Origin: Clostridiales bacterium Firm_11 | Lineage (GTDB): Bacteria > Bacillota > Clostridia > Christensenellales > Aristaeellaceae | Direction: 5' to 3' | Length of the DNA: 64,000 bases | NCBI GenBank assembly: GCA_001604105.1 | Contig: LVAQ01000024.1 | Coordinates: 62,001 to 126,000 of the forward strand | Part shown: piece by piece, positions 26,277 through 33,984 of the stretch | Position numbering within the stretch: position 1 is the first letter of the stretch | Layout: every line of letters begins with the position of its first letter | Notes under the pieces: model-generated | Database searches by the model: none | What the model was told of the DNA's origin: nothing | The model's input: only the letters and a program-made list of their open reading frames with translations | Translations under genes and position numbers: made by a program

Positions 26277-27953
26277 TTACGGTGTGGTGATCACATACTG
26301 TTCGTAACGCTCCTGATTTGTGACCAGAATCTCATTGTACTTGTCTACAATCGCATCCACACCCATGGCCAGGTATTCCTGATTGAGCGCTTCCCACGTG
26401 GCTTCAAAATCTTCTGCGATGACCAGTTTGGTGGCCGCAACAGCAATCCATGCTTTGAACTTTTCGTTCAGTTTACCTTCGGCGCTGTCGGGGTCCAGCA
26501 CACAGGTGGCTGCAAGCCCAGTGGGCGCAAGCTCGCCGGTTTCAAGCCAGTAGGACAGTGAATTATCCCAGCCAAGGCTTGCATAGGCTTCCTTCTGGCG
26601 ATCCGAAAGGAAGATATCGTCATAGTATACGGGAGCCGCCTGTAGGTTATACGCGATCCCTTGCGCATCTCCCTGCTTGCAGGCGCCAAAGAACGAAGCA
26701 AGATCAAAACCTTCATCGCTGGAATAGTTCGCATTGGTCAAAACGCCAGTGATGTATTCATCCGTCGGGGTACGCTTTCCATCCACAAGGGTGTAGTGTT
26801 TTCCTTCGATGCCGCTTTGCAGCAGAATCTGACCCTCATCGGACAGTGCCCAATCCAGAAACGCGAAGATGCGCTCAGGATACTTGGCATTATTGGTAAT
26901 CACATAGGAATCAAACGGGCGGGTGGTTTCAACGCGAATCTGGCGCTTCAAGCCCGCTTCCACCTGCGCATTGCTGCGAACAGGCATGTTGATGTACTGC
27001 ATCTCCGGATGGCCGTTGGATACCAGCGTAGCGTTGGCGCCCGTTGACATCCATGTGCAATACCATACGCTCAGCGCGCGTCCGCTGTTGATCTTCTCCT
27101 GTACCTGATCATACGTATCGGTGAAGCAGTCCGGATCAAGGATGCCAGCCTGATACAGGCGGTTGAAGAAGTGATAGCTGTCAATCACAGCTGGCAGCGT
27201 CCAGGTAGGTACCCATTTCTGTTCCACCTGATTCCAGACCACCGCATCGTTGGTTCCCTGATCGTTGGTTTCGCCGCCTTTTTCACAGAACTCTGTCAGC
27301 AGCGACGGCCCCCAACTCTCCGCCAGCGGCAACACCATGCCTACGGTTTTCTGGCCGTTGGTCTCAGGATTCTCCTCCATCGCCTTTTGCAGGAAGGCAA
27401 ACCAGTCATCCTCTGAAACGAGGTTCGGCCAGCCCTGCTGCTCCAGCATGTCGGTTCGCACGCCAATGTCCAGAACTTCCATCGCGTTGGTCAAATCCGA
27501 AGGTACATAGCGCTCCCAGGAATAGATTTTGCCATCCTTACTGCTGGCGCGCCAGTAGGGAATCTGCTCGGCATAACGCACTTTGAAGTTTTCACTGGCC
27601 GCAATATAATCGTCCAGGCACACCAGCGCATCCGCGTCAATGTAGTCCTGAACCATTTCGCCGCCTTCCAGGCGCAGGATTTCCGGATAATCGCCTGTGG
27701 CAAGCATCAGGCTTTGCTTCTCGCTATCGTCGTTGACCGGCAGGTATTCAAACACGATGTTGAACTTGTCTTTGATGACTTTGCCGATCTCGGTTTCATC
27801 GCTGCGGGCATGGGTTTGTGAGGAGCTTACGATCAGTTGGATCACATACTCCTCGTCGGCTGCTTCCGCCACGGCAAACGAGGCGAACGTTGGAATCAGC
27901 ATCGTAAGCATGACCATAAGGGCAAACAACCGGAGAAAACGATGGTTCTTCAT
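26277..27953 (-). CDS. Extracellular sugar-binding protein of ABC transporter (YtcQ/LipO-like)
   Basis: 558 residues, the long type of binding protein that goes with LplB/LplC permeases. A signal peptide of about 30 residues ends FASFAVAEAADEE, with A-x-A cleavage and no lipobox cysteine. The mature part has ARSDETEIGKVIKDKFNIVFEYLPVNDD and the C-terminal long helix VIAEDFEATWEALNQEYLAMGVD, both standard in this family. GGAGG precedes the ATG. Ligand unknown; it is probably an oligosaccharide or modified sugar processed by the downstream enzymes. Confidence 0.92.
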   Translation of the reverse strand: MKNHRFLRLFALMVMLTMLIPTFASFAVAEAADEEYVIQLIVSSSQTHARSDETEIGKVIKDKFNIVFEYLPVNDDSEKQSLMLATGDYPEILRLEGGEMVQDYIDADALVCLDDYIAASENFKVRYAEQIPYWRASSKDGKIYSWERYVPSDLTNAMEVLDIGVRTDMLEQQGWPNLVSEDDWFAFLQKAMEENPETNGQKTVGMVLPLAESWGPSLLTEFCEKGGETNDQGTNDAVVWNQVEQKWVPTWTLPAVIDSYHFFNRLYQAGILDPDCFTDTYDQVQEKINSGRALSVWYCTWMSTGANATLVSNGHPEMQYINMPVRSNAQVEAGLKRQIRVETTRPFDSYVITNNAKYPERIFAFLDWALSDEGQILLQSGIEGKHYTLVDGKRTPTDEYITGVLTNANYSSDEGFDLASFFGACKQGDAQGIAYNLQAAPVYYDDIFLSDRQKEAYASLGWDNSLSYWLETGELAPTGLAATCVLDPDSAEGKLNEKFKAWIAVAATKLVIAEDFEATWEALNQEYLAMGVDAIVDKYNEILVTNQERYEQYVITTP

Positions 27954-28014
27954 AATGGGACCTCCTTCATAATGGTTTCCTGTTTCGCTGCAATGGTTTG
28001 TATTCCTTCGTGCT

Positions 28015-28033
28015 CGAGGCGATCGCCGCCTCG
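28015..28033. other. Short hairpin upstream of the binding protein gene
   Basis: CGAGGCG (28015-28021) and CGCCTCG (28027-28033) form a seven-pair stem with a five-base loop in the 121-base gap between the SIS gene and the binding protein gene. No T-run follows on either strand, so it is not a clear terminator. Confidence 0.35.
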
Positions 28034-28074
28034 TAACCCTTTATCCTTGGTGCCGATGAGTTGGCGTTTCTGGC

Positions 28075-28686
28075 TCAGTATCCGCTGTTATCCTTGAGCC
28101 GCTCGCCGACTGCCCCACCGGGATGGATTATTCCAAACTGTTCATTCTGAAACCCTGTACGTTCAATCACCGCAGCCTGTATCGCATGGAACAGGGTTGC
28201 AAGTACCGTAAAACTTGTGGTGCCCTGGCTGTTGAAACGATCCGTTTCCCGCGTGACAGCCATTTTGAGAACAATATCGGCTCCTTTGGCCAGTGGTGAT
28301 TGCTCGTTCTCCGTCACCGTGATTACGCGTGTTCCCTTTCGTCTGGCGATATCCAGAATCGGCAATAGTTCCGCTGTTTTCCCGCCGCGCGAGGCCAGCA
28401 GGATTGCGTCCCCCTGTTTCAGGTATCCGCTTGCGCCGTGCGTTGCTTCCGAGGGCGATAAGAATCGCGCCGGCCGCTCCACGCAACACATCAGGTGTAC
28501 AAAATGCATGCATGCAATGCCAGAATGGCCGCACCCGCTGGCCGCGATGCGGGGCGCTGTGGAAAGCAGCTCCACCGCTTCGATAAACGCGGTTCTATTA
28601 ACGGCATCAAACGCCTGCCGGATCGCATCCTCCTCTATCTGGAAAGCCTGTTTTGCAGCCGCATAAAGGATGTCATCAGCAGGCAC
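28075..28686 (-). CDS. SIS-domain sugar-phosphate isomerase (KpsF/GutQ-like)
   Basis: 203 residues forming one SIS domain. The sugar-phosphate loops are ASGCGHSGIA and ASRGGKTAELL, with the C-terminal HPGGAVGERL matching the HPGG-x-x-G-x-x-L of arabinose-5-phosphate isomerases. The CBS pair found in KpsF/KdsD is missing, as in short catabolic relatives. GTG 28686 is chosen because GGGGAGG lies eight bases before it; the first GTG at 28695 overlaps that site. Second gene of the minus-strand sugar operon, probably isomerising a phosphorylated pathway intermediate. Confidence 0.85.
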   Translation of the reverse strand: MPADDILYAAAKQAFQIEEDAIRQAFDAVNRTAFIEAVELLSTAPRIAASGCGHSGIACMHFVHLMCCVERPARFLSPSEATHGASGYLKQGDAILLASRGGKTAELLPILDIARRKGTRVITVTENEQSPLAKGADIVLKMAVTRETDRFNSQGTTSFTVLATLFHAIQAAVIERTGFQNEQFGIIHPGGAVGERLKDNSGY

Positions 28687-28704
28687 GCAACACACCTCCC
28701 CGCA

Positions 28705-29325
28705 TCAGCGTTTCTGCTGTAAGTCAAACGCAGGCATGTACGCCTTTTCCTGATCGGTAAACTTACGCAGTGTGTCGATCACCTTGCCGTCATTCCAGCG
28801 GCGATCCTCAATATCATCCGTCATACCCATGACCGTTACATTGACTTGCCTGCGGCGAGCACGCACATGATCCCAATCGATAAAATATACATGCGCAAAC
28901 TCACCGCCATCCATTTGACCATCCTTAACGGTCAGCGTTTCGCTGCGGCCAAAGAATGCGCTGCGCAAATGCCCGTCCGTATTCATACTGGTATAATTGC
29001 CAGGCTCGTTGACATAGCGCCCAAACTGGGCATGCAGGGGGCCGGGGTGGCGGTACTGGTTCTCCTGTGCATAATCCGGTATCAGTTTTCGCATAATGTC
29101 AAGCAGGTCATGCTGCAAGTATTCCAGATCAAAGCTGTCCATATCATGTGAGGCTTCCTGAACCATGACGCTGCAAGTGGTATGATGGGATGCCACGCAG
29201 CATGTGCCGTTTTTAACGCCGGATGCCGCGATGATCTCCCGCACTTCCTTGGTAATGTCATGGAATGTGGGGATCCAACCTCTTGATTGCAGTTCCAATT
29301 CTTTTTGATAGACTTTACATTCCAA
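28705..29325 (-). CDS. YjbQ family protein (UPF0047)
   Basis: 206 residues. The family motifs are SHHTTCSVMVQE and NTDGHLRSAFFGRSETL, with FAHVYFIDWDHVRARRRQVNVTVMG near the end. A longer frame begins at ATG 29358, but the ribosome site GGGGAGGG lies inside it; TTG 29325, eight bases after that site, is the likely start. Family members have weak thiamine phosphate synthase activity and unknown physiological roles. The protein is longer than its paralogue at 31066-31560 by an insertion (YRHPGPLHAQFGRYVNEPGN) and a C-terminal tail. First gene after the promoter at 29360-29388. Confidence 0.85.
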   Translation of the reverse strand: MECKVYQKELELQSRGWIPTFHDITKEVREIIAASGVKNGTCCVASHHTTCSVMVQEASHDMDSFDLEYLQHDLLDIMRKLIPDYAQENQYRHPGPLHAQFGRYVNEPGNYTSMNTDGHLRSAFFGRSETLTVKDGQMDGGEFAHVYFIDWDHVRARRRQVNVTVMGMTDDIEDRRWNDGKVIDTLRKFTDQEKAYMPAFDLQQKR

Positions 29326-29359
29326 AACGGGTCCCTCCCCAGTCGCTTTTGTTGGCATC

Positions 29360-29388
29360 AGTGTAACGCGTCAATCTTCGATTGTCAA
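29360..29388 (-). promoter_or_regulatory. Promoter of the minus-strand sugar operon
   Basis: Minus strand TTGACA (29383-29388), 17 bases, TACACT (29360-29365). It lies about 35 bases before the proposed TTG start of the YjbQ gene, in the intergenic region shared with the DeoR gene. Confidence 0.75.
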
Positions 29389-29400
29389 CACTTTTTTGCC

Positions 29401-29449
29401 CGTTTCGCTCATTATTTTTTTATTACGCTCGTTTCAATCATTTTTATCA
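29401..29449. promoter_or_regulatory. Candidate operator region of the DeoR-family regulator
   Basis: Between the divergent promoters the words TTTCGCTCATTAT (29403-29415) and TTTCAATCATTTT (29432-29444) repeat at about 29-base spacing. A further AGCGAACAATCATTAT copy (29483-29498) overlaps the start region of the plus promoter. DeoR/GlpR-type proteins bind such TTCG-x-TCATT-like repeats. Binding by the adjacent regulator is inferred. Confidence 0.4.
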
Positions 29450-29478
29450 TTGACATTTGCTGCATACCTTGCTAAAAT
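29450..29478 (+). promoter_or_regulatory. Promoter of the DeoR-TIM-YjbQ operon
   Basis: TTGACA (29450-29455), 17 bases, TAAAAT (29473-29478). This near-consensus promoter starts RNA about 35 bases before the regulator gene. Confidence 0.8.
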
Positions 29479-29518
29479 ATGAAGCGAACAATCATTATGG
29501 ACGCGGGGTGTAAAGGAC

Positions 29519-30346
29519 GTGAGCAGCGTTAGCAAGAAAAAAGTCGGGCGTGAAGAACTCCTGATGAGTCTGTTGAATCTTGAGGGGCATATCACCACCG
29601 AAGAAGCCGTTCGGGTCATGGGGGTATCGCAAGCAACGGTACGCCGCATGTTTCTGGAGCTGGAAAGCAGCGGCAAGATCATCCGCAATTATGGCGGCGC
29701 ACAGCTTCCGGGCGCACCGGACAGCTACCGCTTTGAACAGCGTGAAAAAGTATATGAAAATGAAAAGCGGCGCATTGGCATTCTGGCCGCATCCCTTGTG
29801 GAGGATCGAGATACCCTGTACCTGGATTGCGGAACCACCCTGTTGCAAATGGCCATCGCGCTGGGCGAACGCCTGCGTTCGGGCGATTTCACCAATCTGA
29901 ACATTGTAACCAACTCCATTGCCAACCTTCAGGCATTGGGAAATTCCACCATCGGAAAAGTCATCCTGCTGGGCGGCGAATATCACAGCGCCCGCAGAGA
30001 TTTTTTTGGCCCGATCACCGAGCGGTATGCTGAGCCTTTTCACTTTGAGAAGTGTTTCCTGGGCAGCGAAGGCGTCACCGTTGAAACCGGCTTTTCATCA
30101 AACAAAACAGAGCTTTCCAGCCTGAACACGAACATCCTGAGCCGTTCCGCGAAGCGTTATGTGCTCTTTGACGCAAGCAAGCTGGGAAAAGGCGCGTTCT
30201 TCTCCTATGCCCCGCTGGAGCGGATCGATGCGGTGGTCACTGATCAGCAGCCGGAAGAACCGCTCTACAGTCGCTTCACCGCGGCAGGCATCGCTGTGCG
30301 CATTGCCGGTACAGATCAAGAGAGGAAAGAAGGAACCCCAGCGTGA
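29519..30346 (+). CDS. DeoR/GlpR-family transcriptional regulator
   Basis: 275 residues. An N-terminal helix-turn-helix (GHITTEEAVRVMGVSQATVRRMFLELE, about 20-50) precedes the DeoR ligand domain, with DCGTTLLQMA, IVTNSIANLQAL and KVILLGGEY, the sugar-phosphate site. DeoR proteins usually respond to a phosphorylated sugar intermediate. The GTG start at 29519 has AAAGGA very close upstream, which is not ideal. It lies divergent from the minus-strand sugar operon and first in its own operon, so it likely controls both arms. The stop overlaps the next gene's GTG by four bases. Confidence 0.9.
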   Translation: MSSVSKKKVGREELLMSLLNLEGHITTEEAVRVMGVSQATVRRMFLELESSGKIIRNYGGAQLPGAPDSYRFEQREKVYENEKRRIGILAASLVEDRDTLYLDCGTTLLQMAIALGERLRSGDFTNLNIVTNSIANLQALGNSTIGKVILLGGEYHSARRDFFGPITERYAEPFHFEKCFLGSEGVTVETGFSSNKTELSSLNTNILSRSAKRYVLFDASKLGKGAFFSYAPLERIDAVVTDQQPEEPLYSRFTAAGIAVRIAGTDQERKEGTPA

Positions 30347-31062
30347 AACCAACGATCAGAACCCCGTATTTTGAGATTGGCACCAAAAACTATATTTTCG
30401 GCGACACTGTTCTGGCCTATGCAAAAGCGGCCGATGCGGCCGCCGAAAAGTATGACATCGATGTTCTTTTTATCGCGCCCGCCGTTGATATTCGGCGAAT
30501 CACCGAAAACACCAGCCGCCTGATTGTGCTGGCTCCCTATATGGACACGCTCAGGCCCGGGCGCGGCATGGCGGATATCCTGCCCGAAAGCTTGAAGGCG
30601 GCCGGCGCGAAGGGGGTTGTGGTCAACCATTGCGAAAAACCCATGTCTCTCCCTGCCATCAAAAAGACCATCGATCGCGCGCGGGAGTTGGACTTTCTGG
30701 TGTTTGCCTGTGCCGATACCATCGAGGAAGCAAAGGCTATCGCACAGCTGCATCCGGATATCATTAACCCGGAGCCGACCGAGCTGATCGGCGGCACATG
30801 CGGCGGCGTAAGCGATATGCGGTATGTGAAAGAATCCATTCGCGTCATCAAGGCCATCGATCCGGATATCATGGTGGAACAGGCCGCGGGAATCACCAAC
30901 GGCCAGCAGGTTTACGATTTTATTATGGCCGGTTCCGAAGCGGCGGGCGCCGCGTCCGGCATCATGAACGCAAAAGACCCGCTCGCCATGATTGACGAAA
31001 TGATTGCCGCAACCCGCAGAGCGGCGGATGATTTACAACAGGCACAGCAACAGGAGGCGTAA
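30343..31062 (+). CDS. Triose-phosphate isomerase-like protein of archaeal type
   Basis: 239 residues, short like archaeal triosephosphate isomerases. Active-site positions are visible: Lys in GTKNY near residue 15, His in VVNHCEKPM near 93, Glu in PEPTELIGG near 143, then phosphate-binding GGVSD and the C-terminal GSEAAGAASGIM loop. A housekeeping isomerase is expected elsewhere, so this copy probably acts on a pathway-specific sugar phosphate. TpiA-like proteins acting on erythrulose phosphate in erythritol pathways are a known precedent. GTG 30343 overlaps the regulator stop by four bases. Confidence 0.8.
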   Translation: MKPTIRTPYFEIGTKNYIFGDTVLAYAKAADAAAEKYDIDVLFIAPAVDIRRITENTSRLIVLAPYMDTLRPGRGMADILPESLKAAGAKGVVVNHCEKPMSLPAIKKTIDRARELDFLVFACADTIEEAKAIAQLHPDIINPEPTELIGGTCGGVSDMRYVKESIRVIKAIDPDIMVEQAAGITNGQQVYDFIMAGSEAAGAASGIMNAKDPLAMIDEMIAATRRAADDLQQAQQQEA

Positions 31063-31065
31063 ACC

Positions 31066-31560
31066 ATGGTTTACCGCGAAGCAATTGAATTGGTTTCCAA
31101 CGACCATATTTCAACCTTTCACAATGTTACCGATGCCGCAAGGGCTGTGGTTGCGCGTTCCGGCATTCAAAACGGACTTGTCAACGTATACTCCCACCAT
31201 ACCACCTGCTGCGTGATCACGCAGGAATGCGCGTTTGATATGTCCATGACCGGCCTTGAAACATTGCAGCAGGATTTTGTGGAAATCTTTGATGCCTTCA
31301 TCCCCGTATGCCGCAAGGAAGGCATGTACCTGCATCCGGGTCCAAAGGCGCTCGCCTTCGCGGCGGAGCACGGTGAAGACGCCCGCGGCTGCCACAATAC
31401 GGATGCGCACCTGCGCTCCGCATTGGTCGGGCGCAGCGAAACCATTGCTTTGATCGATGGCGCCATGGATTTGGGCGCGTTTGGATTTCTCTATTTTATT
31501 GATTTTGATCAAACCCGCGCGCGCCAGCGAACGGTGCAGATTACCGTCATCGGGGAATAG
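31066..31560 (+). CDS. YjbQ family protein (UPF0047), second copy
   Basis: 164 residues. The motifs YSHHTTCCVITQE, CHNTDAHLRSALVGRSETI and FLYFIDFDQTRARQRTVQITVIG repeat those of the copy at 28705-29325. A GGAGG lies before ATG 31066, three bases after the TIM-like gene. One YjbQ gene on each arm of one divergent locus suggests a real role in this pathway, perhaps as two unlike subunits. Chemistry unknown. Confidence 0.87.
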   Translation: MVYREAIELVSNDHISTFHNVTDAARAVVARSGIQNGLVNVYSHHTTCCVITQECAFDMSMTGLETLQQDFVEIFDAFIPVCRKEGMYLHPGPKALAFAAEHGEDARGCHNTDAHLRSALVGRSETIALIDGAMDLGAFGFLYFIDFDQTRARQRTVQITVIGE

Positions 31561-31709
31561 GGCTTCGGGCAGCCGTTCCCTGTGCCGCACCCAAGCGGTA
31601 CTGTCCCCGGGCGGCAGGAACCGTTTGCCATTTCTCGTGCAACGATGTATCATCAAATCCTGGCAGCCCGTACGCAACACCATCCGCTGCCAAAGAAGGA
31701 GAGTACGCA

Positions 31710-32390
31710 ATGCAGTATATGCTGGATACCGCGAACCTGACGCAAATCGCGCAATGCATAGCGCTTTACCCCATCCAGGGCATAACCACAAACCCCACCA
31801 TCCTCAAAGCGGAAGGAGATATATCCCTGCGGGAGCGTTTGCTTAGCATCCGCAAGCTTTGCGGGCAGGAACGTTCTTTGCACGTGCAATTGCTCGCAAG
31901 GGAAAGCGACGCCATGCTCGCGGAAGCAGAAGCGGTATATGCCCTCCTCGGAGAGCAAACCTATGTAAAAATCCCGGTAACAGAACAGGGGCTGAAAGCC
32001 ATTGCCGCGCTTAAGCGACTGGGAAAACCCGTAACAGCCACCGCGGTATACTATGTTTCGCAGGCTTTATTGGCTGTTTCAGCCGGCGCGGACTACGTAG
32101 CGCCCTACTGTAACCGCATGGAAAACAATGATATCGATTTTCGACGCACCATCGAAACAACTCGCTCGTTGATCGACCGGGACGGCTACACTTCCAAAAT
32201 CGTTGCCGCCAGCTTTCAGAACGTTACCCAAGTCAATGACGCACTGGCTTGCGGGGCGCACGCCGTTACTGTGGCGCCTGCGCTGCTGCGCGCACCCCTG
32301 GCTTCCGTAGTCGTTGAGGGCGCGGTAAAAGCCTTTGAGGATGACTTTTCACTGTTTCATCCCCATGGGCTCATCGAAGCATTGCAATAG
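31710..32390 (+). CDS. Fructose-6-phosphate aldolase/transaldolase-like protein
   Basis: 226 residues, the size of the short FSA/TalC group. It opens with MLDTANL and has ITTNPTILKAEG, the Schiff-base lysine in YVKIPVT near residue 88, and TATAVYYVSQALLAVSAGADYVAPY. These are the classical FSA/transaldolase motifs. AAGGAG lies nine bases before ATG 31710. It would cleave a phosphorylated ketose to a triose phosphate plus dihydroxyacetone, or a related C3. It lies 149 bases after the second YjbQ gene and ends at a strong terminator. Confidence 0.9.
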   Translation: MQYMLDTANLTQIAQCIALYPIQGITTNPTILKAEGDISLRERLLSIRKLCGQERSLHVQLLARESDAMLAEAEAVYALLGEQTYVKIPVTEQGLKAIAALKRLGKPVTATAVYYVSQALLAVSAGADYVAPYCNRMENNDIDFRRTIETTRSLIDRDGYTSKIVAASFQNVTQVNDALACGAHAVTVAPALLRAPLASVVVEGAVKAFEDDFSLFHPHGLIEALQ

Positions 32391-32409
32391 CCCGTCGCAA
32401 TAGCTTGCG

Positions 32410-32476
32410 AAACCATACCCGACTCACGCCAACGAGCATCACGCGCATTGGCCTGTCAGATGGTATGGTTTTTTTT
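32410..32476. terminator. Intrinsic terminator between converging genes
   Basis: AAACCATACC (32410-32419) and GGTATGGTTT (32462-32471) form a perfect ten-pair outer stem with an inner GCCAA/TTGGC stem, followed by five more T on the plus strand. It ends the DeoR/FSA operon. It overlaps the 3' end of the DUF1576 gene on the other strand. Confidence 0.8.
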
Positions 32477-33835
32477 GCTTTCCTTGATATGAGCGAACGT
32501 CTCCCACAGCGGGCTGATGATCGCCGCTATAAAACCACCGGAGAATCCGTTATTGTACAGATTCATTCCCGCGTGAAGAAAACCGATGTTAGTAACCAGC
32601 GACATATGCAGCGCACCGGCGGTTATACCCGCAAGGAAGCCGTAGCGCCCCGCAATTGGCGCCAGCGTCGTCCCGAAAAGCGCGGCCATCAAAGCAAAGG
32701 ACGAATTGGCCGCGTGGATGTTGAATACATTGACAAGAAAAACACCCGCGAAGATCGCTGCCACATTCTTAATATGCTTCCCATAAGCGCCGAAACCCAC
32801 CACCGTAAAGATGCCGCCGATCACAGGGCCGTTGAGTTCACCCTGAAGCACCAGCACATAGGTTGTAGCGATTACCCCAAGCAACGCCATGTTGACCAGC
32901 GTAACGCCGATGCCCACCGTCGCGGTAAAATCAGTAGACAATGCACCGGTGAGCGACATGAGACGGCGGAATCCGCTCTCCCGCCAACGGTTGATCGCCA
33001 ACCCGCAAATGAGCAAAACCGCAAAAAGACCATATAAAATCCATGAAAACGCGGTATTGTTGCCCGAGGAGAGGATGGATACCGTACGGATTTCCACGCC
33101 AAAGCCACGCAGCACAGCCATAAAAGCCATCCCGATGATACCCGCCGTAAAGCCGATATTATATAAGCTGTACCCTTTGTGAAACTTGAGCATATGCGCG
33201 GCCAACGGCGTGATGATAAAACCCACGAAAATACCCGCCGCAATCCCCAAAGCCAATGCCGGAAGAATCGGCAGGCCAACATTGAAGCATATCTCGCTGA
33301 CCAGTGGGCTGAGCGCTGTGCCAAAGAGGCTTTGGATAACAAACGATGCAAAGGGCTGCCGCAGCATTTTCGCATAAGCGTATACGCCCAGCATAATCGG
33401 CAGGGAGTTAAAAATGTTCTTTCCAAAAAAGGAAAAGCCCGATACCGTGAAAATGGCGGCGATTACAGCACCGCTGATTTTTGCTTTGCAGGCGCGTATG
33501 ATTCCAAGGCTCAGCAGCATCATCGCGCCTACGTTCACAAGCGTAGCGCCCACATTGGCAAGCTCGAAATAATCGGTAAGCAGGTTTGCGGGTGATGTGA
33601 CGATCATCCGCATCCCCGCCCAAATCTCTCCGGGTGTGTTGAAAACAAATGCAAGCAGCATCAGCAGCAAGCCAAGGCACAGGAAAAAAAGCTGTTTGTA
33701 GCCTTCCGGCACATCGAACATCGATTGGTTTGCAGCACTGGCGTGTCCATCCGTCAGCACATCGGTTTTCTGATGTCCCGCTTCCAGCGCCACGCCAATC
33801 CCATCTCTGCGCCAAACCTTTGCAATCAATCCCAC
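32456..33835 (-). CDS. DUF1576 family membrane protein
   Basis: 459 residues with about eleven hydrophobic helices in two repeated halves. Matching segments are TVSGFSFFGKNIFNSLPIMLGVYAYAK in the first half and TVVGFGAYGKHIKNVAAIFAGVFLVN in the second, so it is an internally duplicated membrane protein. The region NTPGEIWAGMRMIVTSPANLLTDYF matches the DUF1576 family as I remember it. Function is unknown; duplicated, transporter-like symmetry suggests a small-molecule or ion permease. GTG 33835 follows AAGGAGG at eleven bases. It lies 149 bases downstream of the large P-loop gene. Confidence 0.78.
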   Translation of the reverse strand: MGLIAKVWRRDGIGVALEAGHQKTDVLTDGHASAANQSMFDVPEGYKQLFFLCLGLLLMLLAFVFNTPGEIWAGMRMIVTSPANLLTDYFELANVGATLVNVGAMMLLSLGIIRACKAKISGAVIAAIFTVSGFSFFGKNIFNSLPIMLGVYAYAKMLRQPFASFVIQSLFGTALSPLVSEICFNVGLPILPALALGIAAGIFVGFIITPLAAHMLKFHKGYSLYNIGFTAGIIGMAFMAVLRGFGVEIRTVSILSSGNNTAFSWILYGLFAVLLICGLAINRWRESGFRRLMSLTGALSTDFTATVGIGVTLVNMALLGVIATTYVLVLQGELNGPVIGGIFTVVGFGAYGKHIKNVAAIFAGVFLVNVFNIHAANSSFALMAALFGTTLAPIAGRYGFLAGITAGALHMSLVTNIGFLHAGMNLYNNGFSGGFIAAIISPLWETFAHIKESKKNHTI

Positions 33836-33891
33836 GATTGGTCAAGCCTCCTTGCTGTATGAATGCGCTGCATCAACCGACAGGCGCCATT

Positions 33892-33945
33892 ACGGCAAAC
33901 CGCGCGGTGCCTCCATCAGTCAGGAGCGCACCGCGCCTTTGCCGT
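33892..33945. other. Long imperfect hairpin between the P-loop gene and the DUF1576 gene
   Basis: ACGGCAAA-CCGCGCGGTGC (33892-33910) pairs with GCACCGCGC-CTTTGCCGT (33927-33945) with a small internal bulge. On the plus strand it is followed by TTTT. On the minus strand, the direction of both flanking genes, the tail is short, so it may only weaken readthrough. Confidence 0.5.
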
Positions 33946-33984
33946 TTTGCCTGCTTTGCTCAACGCATGATTTTTAAATGCACA

